Shown: in pieces, positions 61,202 through 64,000 of the stretch
Numbering within the stretch: the stretch's first letter is position 1
Layout of the letters: each line of letters begins with the position of its first letter
Assembly (NCBI GenBank): GCA_022829145.1
Contig: CM040758.1
Location: 14,220,628 to 14,284,627, forward strand
Length of the DNA stretch: 64,000 nt
Source of the DNA: Albula goreensis
Taxonomy: Eukaryota; Chordata; Actinopteri; Albuliformes; Albulidae
Direction: 5' to 3'
The notes under the pieces: generated by a model
Database searches by the model: none
Told to the model about the DNA's origin: nothing
Seen by the model: the letters and a program-made list of their open reading frames with translations, nothing else
Program-made: the position numbers and the translations under genes

Positions 61202-61483
61202 GTGAGCCATTAAAGATGCAATTGGACTCTAGATGCTCGGAGGCCTGGTTATATTCAGTTAATATGAATGTTGTTGATTCTGTGAGCCATTAAAGATGTA
61301 TACAGATACATATGAAAAATTGAAACTTGTGGACTCCTAGATGCTCAGGAGGCCTGGTCATATTCTGTTAATATGAATGTTCTCCCACCAAATCATGAAA
61401 TTCTGCAGTGCAGGAATCCACTTCATGAAAGGATGTAAACTGAAAATAAAGACTGAGAATGTATACAGATACATAAAACGTGA
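61202..61483. repeat. Direct duplication with a third partial copy
   Basis: Unit A (61202-61272) and unit B (61282-61381) share gtgagccattaaagatg at their left ends and a roughly 50-bp right part (ggactc-tagatgctc-ggaggcctggt-atattc-gttaatatgaatgtt) with few differences. Unit B has about 30 extra bases between these blocks (tatacagatacat...). That extra block recurs at about 61460-61475 (gaatgtatacagatacata), giving a third partial copy. The structure implies a tandem duplication followed by deletion in unit A, or a rearranged repeat element. Confidence 0.85.
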
Positions 61484-62080
61484 GCAAAAAGAGTTTGTAA
61501 ATTATATAGAAACTTTCTCTTGTTTCCAGGGTTTGTTATTTATGAACAGTTTGTAGTCTGTGAAATGTTGCTAACACAAGGACCTGTTTGCAAAAGAGAC
61601 ACTTGAAAAAGAGTTCAGACTAGACTCAGGGAAAAAGGTAACTGACTGGTGAATCTCTAGGTGTTCATCATATAAAATTTTAAACATGACATTTTATGAA
61701 CAATGAAAGACATTACTTGAAACTTGATAAACAGAAAACAGTCTAAAAAGTTCCATAAACTTCTTAATTACAAAAAAAATTACACTGAAAATGTCCACAG
61801 CATGAATGCCCTTCCCACCATGCAAAATTTTTCTGAAAAAATGTAATCTTGTAGTGAATTTCACCACTTGGCCAGAGCCGTGTGTAGGTAGATATGTCCA
61901 TTTGCCATAGCGAGGCATAGTTCTCACAAGCTTTTAAAATATTTTCCTAACACACTGCATTAACCAGCTTCCTAACAAATGTATTCAAAATATTTATGAC
62001 ACATCAAGGTTTTAAGATTTTAGATGGCAAAAAATCCCAGAAAAAAAATCCTCTTTGGAATATAACAGCCTTTTAGAAGA
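61484..62080. other. Unique non-coding DNA
   Basis: No gene or element recognised; the minus-strand frame 61694-61927 has no motif. Confidence 0.5.
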
Positions 62081-62156
62081 GCTCTGATTCCAGTTAAGGC
62101 TTCACATTAAGACTACTGCACATCCTTAATGTGAGCTCTTAAGGCAAAAACAGAAC
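62081..62156. other. Strong imperfect hairpin, miRNA-precursor-like in size
   Basis: TTAAGGCTTCACATTAAG (62094-62111) pairs with CTTAATGTGAGCTCTTAA (62125-62142) at 15 of 18 positions, including 10 consecutive pairs next to a 13-nt loop. Beyond a 4-nt internal loop, gctctgatt pairs again with aaaacagaac at most positions. The whole is about 76 nt, in the size range of a pre-miRNA, but the internal loops are larger than typical. It could equally be a chance palindrome or a tiny MITE. Confidence 0.3.
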
Positions 62157-64000
62157 ACTTTGACCTTACTGAGCCCTAAATTAAAGTAGGCAAATGAAGA
62201 CAGAAAAATAAAAAGTAGGAGCCATCTGGAATAGGCTGCAAAAAGCACTGTAATCTACAAGGATGTAATGATGCGTGGTCCAAGCAAGCTTCACAACATT
62301 GCAATTCAGGCATACAGCCATCCTGGACATAACTTTATTATATAAACAGTTTGCCATTCAGATGTCTCTGTCACATATTTTTAATATCTTCTTTTGAGAG
62401 ACTGTATGAAGATGCATGGACATGTTATCATTATACTTTCATGACAGATTAATATTTACTTGGTGACTTGATTCTTCAAAATCTGTCCTGTCATTTGATG
62501 TACAAATAAATGCAATGGTATTTTCTGTCTCAACATTGGTTTAATGATGGAATCACTTAAGGTAACAAAAGATGCATAACATTGTAATAACAATCTAACT
62601 TAAATTCTGCTGAGATGAGCTTCATCTTAACTTTCCAATGGATAGCTAAAGTTAACTGGAGATTGATTTCCTCTTCCTTCTTTGTGTCAACTACATTAAC
62701 ACTCCCATAAAAGCAGTGTGGATAAAAATAGTGTCACTTGTTTTTTCAAAAGTACAGAAATGTTTCTTGATGGTACTGTTCTCTACCCTGTGAAACAAGA
62801 GATGCACATTGTGTGTCCTTCTATTCCTGTGTCTGTCAGTGAGGTTTGTGGTAGATGCGGCTGATTACATGGGCTGAGAAAAGCAGTATCTTTAAAAGTT
62901 ATGCATGATCATGGTACAGTTCAAAAGAAAAGGCTCATTCTTAATTTAAAACACTTTAATGAAGTTATTGAAGGTGAGTTCATTCTATCCTTAAAAATAA
63001 ATGCAAGTAGTCTTTGCACAGCTATTTGCAAAACCTCTTATACAAAGAATGTGTCTCACATGACTTCCAGTCATGTAATTTTTATGCGGTATTCTGAATG
63101 TCTTCTAAGTGAACCAAACAGCAATTTTCTCCTTTTCACTCACAGGATATATTCCAATCTATTAAACTGTCACCACAAAAGAAAGTCCTACTGATCTTGT
63201 CATTTTTCACTCTTATTAATAAGATGTAACCAAAGTCTATAAAGCTGTTTATGTTTATAAACAGGGTTTGGCAGTCATCAATTTAAGAGAATGACACTCT
63301 AATGATCATGAACCAGACTCTCTGTCTCTCTCTGTAATAACAAAACTTTCCCTTTAAAGAATTTCAAGGCAGCCACTTTCCCAAACATAGGCACCTGAGG
63401 GGATTTGGGGCTTTCTCTTTGTCTTTACAAAGGTTTTTCTTGTTCTTTTTTTTTGTTCATATCAATTTACTGTCAGCTGTGGGAACTCGCTGCAGATTGG
63501 ATGTTCCGTTTAAACAAATCAATCCTCATTTTGATTTCCAAGGTCAGTGCCAGAGTTAATTTTTCCAGTAATTTAGATAATACAAATTACTGTCATGTCC
63601 TTACGACTGAACAGAAGTTTCTGTGTCTGCAGATGGCAGCTGACTAGTACTTAACAAATAGGATAAGACTCGATGGTTCACCCCTGAGGGATGATAAAGT
63701 ATTGCTGTGAAGGAATTGATTAACCTGCTTCATCTCTGATGGACAGCTGTCAAAAAAATGGATTGCATTGGCTGTCAAGCAGGGAAATCCATCACCATCA
63801 GCAAAATATGTGTATGTATATCGCTGTATGTGGCTCGTAAACCTTGCCCGTATCTGCAGTCAGGGTCTCCACAAGTACATAAATCAGAGACCACATAACT
63901 CTCTCTGCTTAAATAGTATGTTATTCTTTTATATACTTCTGTCAGTATTTTTATAGTAGCTGGTGTTGTACATTTTCAATTCTAGTCTCTGTAATTTTGA
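62157..64000. other. Unique non-coding DNA to the window end
   Basis: Short plus-strand frames (62901-63194, 63405-63647, 63768-63956) have no recognisable motif. A 'gtctctgtctctctctg' CT-rich run lies near 63320-63336. Nothing else is supported. Confidence 0.5.

Overview
The window reads as nuclear DNA of a vertebrate, most likely a ray-finned fish. It is AT-rich and CpG-poor. It holds several very long perfect CA/TG arrays and degraded repeats that resemble well-known fish families: tRNA-derived SINEs with a 3' tail containing 'gtctgctaaat', and the interspersed element with the 'ggaaaaccatgcacactc' type core. The host call is an inference from repeat content, because no host gene was recognised.

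I find no convincing protein-coding gene, rRNA gene or intact tRNA gene in the 64 kb. The longest open frames (160 aa or less) lie over CA arrays, over a SINE-like repeat, or in unrecognisable sequence. None shows a reverse transcriptase, transposase, kinase, homeodomain or other familiar motif. The simplest reading is a gene desert or the inside of a very large intron.

Layout. 1-9.4 kb: mostly unique DNA with two CA/TG arrays and one short GC-rich open segment (2231-2386) that could be a coding relic. 9.4-11.9 kb: a tRNA-derived SINE, a weaker SINE-like segment, and a clear Tigger/pogo-type MITE (11536-11833). 12-20.6 kb: unique DNA with short local duplications. 20.67-20.97 kb: the one CpG-rich patch, holding a splice-site-bounded 116-bp segment and a near-consensus CTCF motif; this is the best candidate for a functional element. 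21-36 kb: unique DNA, a probable short solo LTR (25756-25957), composite trinucleotide repeats (29.06-29.19 kb) and a TAGC-rich stretch (35.1-35.3 kb). 36-51 kb: microsatellites, a SINE at 44.2 kb and a larger fish repeat at 50.5 kb. 51-64 kb: two more long CA/TG arrays, a 35-bp tandem duplication (57.8 kb), a larger direct duplication (61.2 kb) and a strong hairpin (62.1 kb).

There is no operon-like or gene-cooperation story to tell. The items most worth follow-up are the CpG-rich exon/CTCF candidate, the MITE that appears closely related to a mammalian family, the miRNA-like hairpin and the possible coding relic. I did not find evidence of a novel multi-gene system.
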